Positions 13,991-14,569 of a DNA stretch of 14,569 nucleotides are shown here, piece by piece. Under the pieces are notes generated by a model. That model worked only from the letters and a program-made list of their open reading frames with translations. It was not told where the DNA came from and ran no database searches. The stretch spans positions 1-14,569 of the forward strand of contig CAVGTF010000051.1 of the NCBI GenBank assembly GCA_963632245.1. The letters run 5' to 3'. Each line of letters opens with the position of its first letter. The first letter of the stretch is position 1. This DNA is from UBA1724 sp963632245. Lineage in GTDB: Bacteria > Verrucomicrobiota > Lentisphaeria > Oligosphaerales > Oligosphaeraceae. Position numbers and translations under genes: made by a program.

Positions 13991-14539
13991 TTAGGGCTGG
14001 AAGACTTCGCCGTCCTGGAGAGTGCGCAGTGTGAGCGTGCCGTCTTCCAGGAGGAGTGCGAAGGTGGGTGGGAATCCGCCCTTTGGGAGGCTAATGGAGC
14101 CGGGGTTCAGGAAGGTGATTCCGGAGGGCAGTTCTTCCAGTGCGGGGAGGTGCGTGTGTCCCTGTGCGAAGACCGCGCCTTTGGGGAGAGGCGGCAGATA
14201 GTCCTTGTGGTAGAGGTGTCCGTGGGTCAGGAAGAATCTGCGTGTGGGGGTGAGCAGCTGGGAGTATTCCGCCATGATGGGGAATTCCAGCATCATCTGA
14301 TCTACATCGCTGTCGCAATTGCCCCGGACCGCCAGGATCCGCTCCTTGTTGTCATTGAGGATCTTCGCCACTTCCTTGGGATCGTAGGCGTGGGGCACGC
14401 CGTTGCGGGGGCCGTGGTAGAGCGCGTCGCCCAGGAGGACCAGGGTCTCGGCACCCAGCCGGTCGGCCTGCTGGAGGAAGAGCTGGAGGGTCTCGGGGAC
14501 GCCGTGGATGTCGGAGAAGAATGCGACAGTGTGGTTCAT
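13991..14539 (-). CDS. yfcE: YfcE-type metallophosphodiesterase
   Basis: A 182-residue calcineurin-like phosphoesterase of the YfcE/MJ0936 family, of normal length. All metal-binding motifs are visible in order: SDIHG (Asp10, His12), GDALYHGPRN (Asp38), RGNCDS (Asn74, Asp76), THGH (His106), GHTH (His128, His130) and NPGSIS near the C-terminus. Family members use two metal ions and cleave phosphodiester bonds in small model substrates; the physiological substrate is uncertain. The ATG at 14539 has GGAG eight bases upstream, a good Shine-Dalgarno sequence. It is transcribed in the same direction as hydCBA, but 179 bases and a hairpin separate them, so co-transcription is not implied. Only 30 bases lie upstream in the window, too few to judge its own promoter. 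Confidence 0.93.
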   Translation of the reverse strand: MNHTVAFFSDIHGVPETLQLFLQQADRLGAETLVLLGDALYHGPRNGVPHAYDPKEVAKILNDNKERILAVRGNCDSDVDQMMLEFPIMAEYSQLLTPTRRFFLTHGHLYHKDYLPPLPKGAVFAQGHTHLPALEELPSGITFLNPGSISLPKGGFPPTFALLLEDGTLTLRTLQDGEVFQP

Positions 14540-14569
14540 CTAGAGCTCTCCTGGTTCGCAGATTTCGTC

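Overview
The window looks like a chromosomal stretch from a Gram-negative, strictly or facultatively anaerobic bacterium with a GC-rich genome. Gram-negative: an OmpA/Pal-type peptidoglycan-binding lipoprotein and a LysM lipoprotein. Anaerobic and fermentative: a complete trimeric [FeFe]-hydrogenase operon. I cannot fix the phylum from sequence alone. The mixture, together with several starts lacking Shine-Dalgarno sequences, would fit the Verrucomicrobiota/Kiritimatiellota/Lentisphaerota group, but this is a low-confidence inference. A run of 10 Ns at 5002-5011 shows that the sequence is a scaffold, probably a draft or metagenome assembly.

Layout. Positions 1-310 are gene-free and hold a G-rich heptamer array plus modules of a dispersed repeat. 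A tRNA-Ser(GGA) gene on the minus strand (407-494) follows, with its own promoter and strong downstream hairpins. On the plus strand come: a Pal-like lipoprotein (822-1463); an in-frame fusion of a MutT-type Nudix domain to a complete lipoyl synthase (about 1683-3005); hypoxanthine phosphoribosyltransferase hpt (3069-3596), which overlaps murD by 4 bases; murD (from 3593, its 3' end interrupted by the gap); a triple-LysM lipoprotein (5128-6210); class II fructose-bisphosphate aldolase (6426-7376), closed by two hairpin terminators; and a HAD-family hydrolase (7563-8198), closed by a T-tailed terminator.

The rest is on the minus strand: a ten-helix EamA/DMT transporter (8250-9176), a second repeat-rich intergenic region (9177-9510), then the operon hydC-hydB-hydA (13811 down to 9582) ending in a 15-bp terminator hairpin, and a YfcE-type metallophosphodiesterase (14539 down to 13991).

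How the genes work together. The hydrogenase subunits have the cluster set of the NAD(H)-linked, ferredoxin-dependent HydABC type. HydC and HydB are NuoE- and NuoF-like and would handle NAD(H). HydA carries the H-cluster. In a fermenting cell this would dispose of glycolytic reductant (the aldolase is nearby) as H2. Pal, MurD and the LysM lipoprotein serve envelope construction and anchoring.

The strongest unusual items are the Nudix-lipoyl synthase fusion and the modular intergenic repeat family, found in two places about 9 kb apart in rearranged order. I saw no CRISPR array, transposase, phage gene or defence system.
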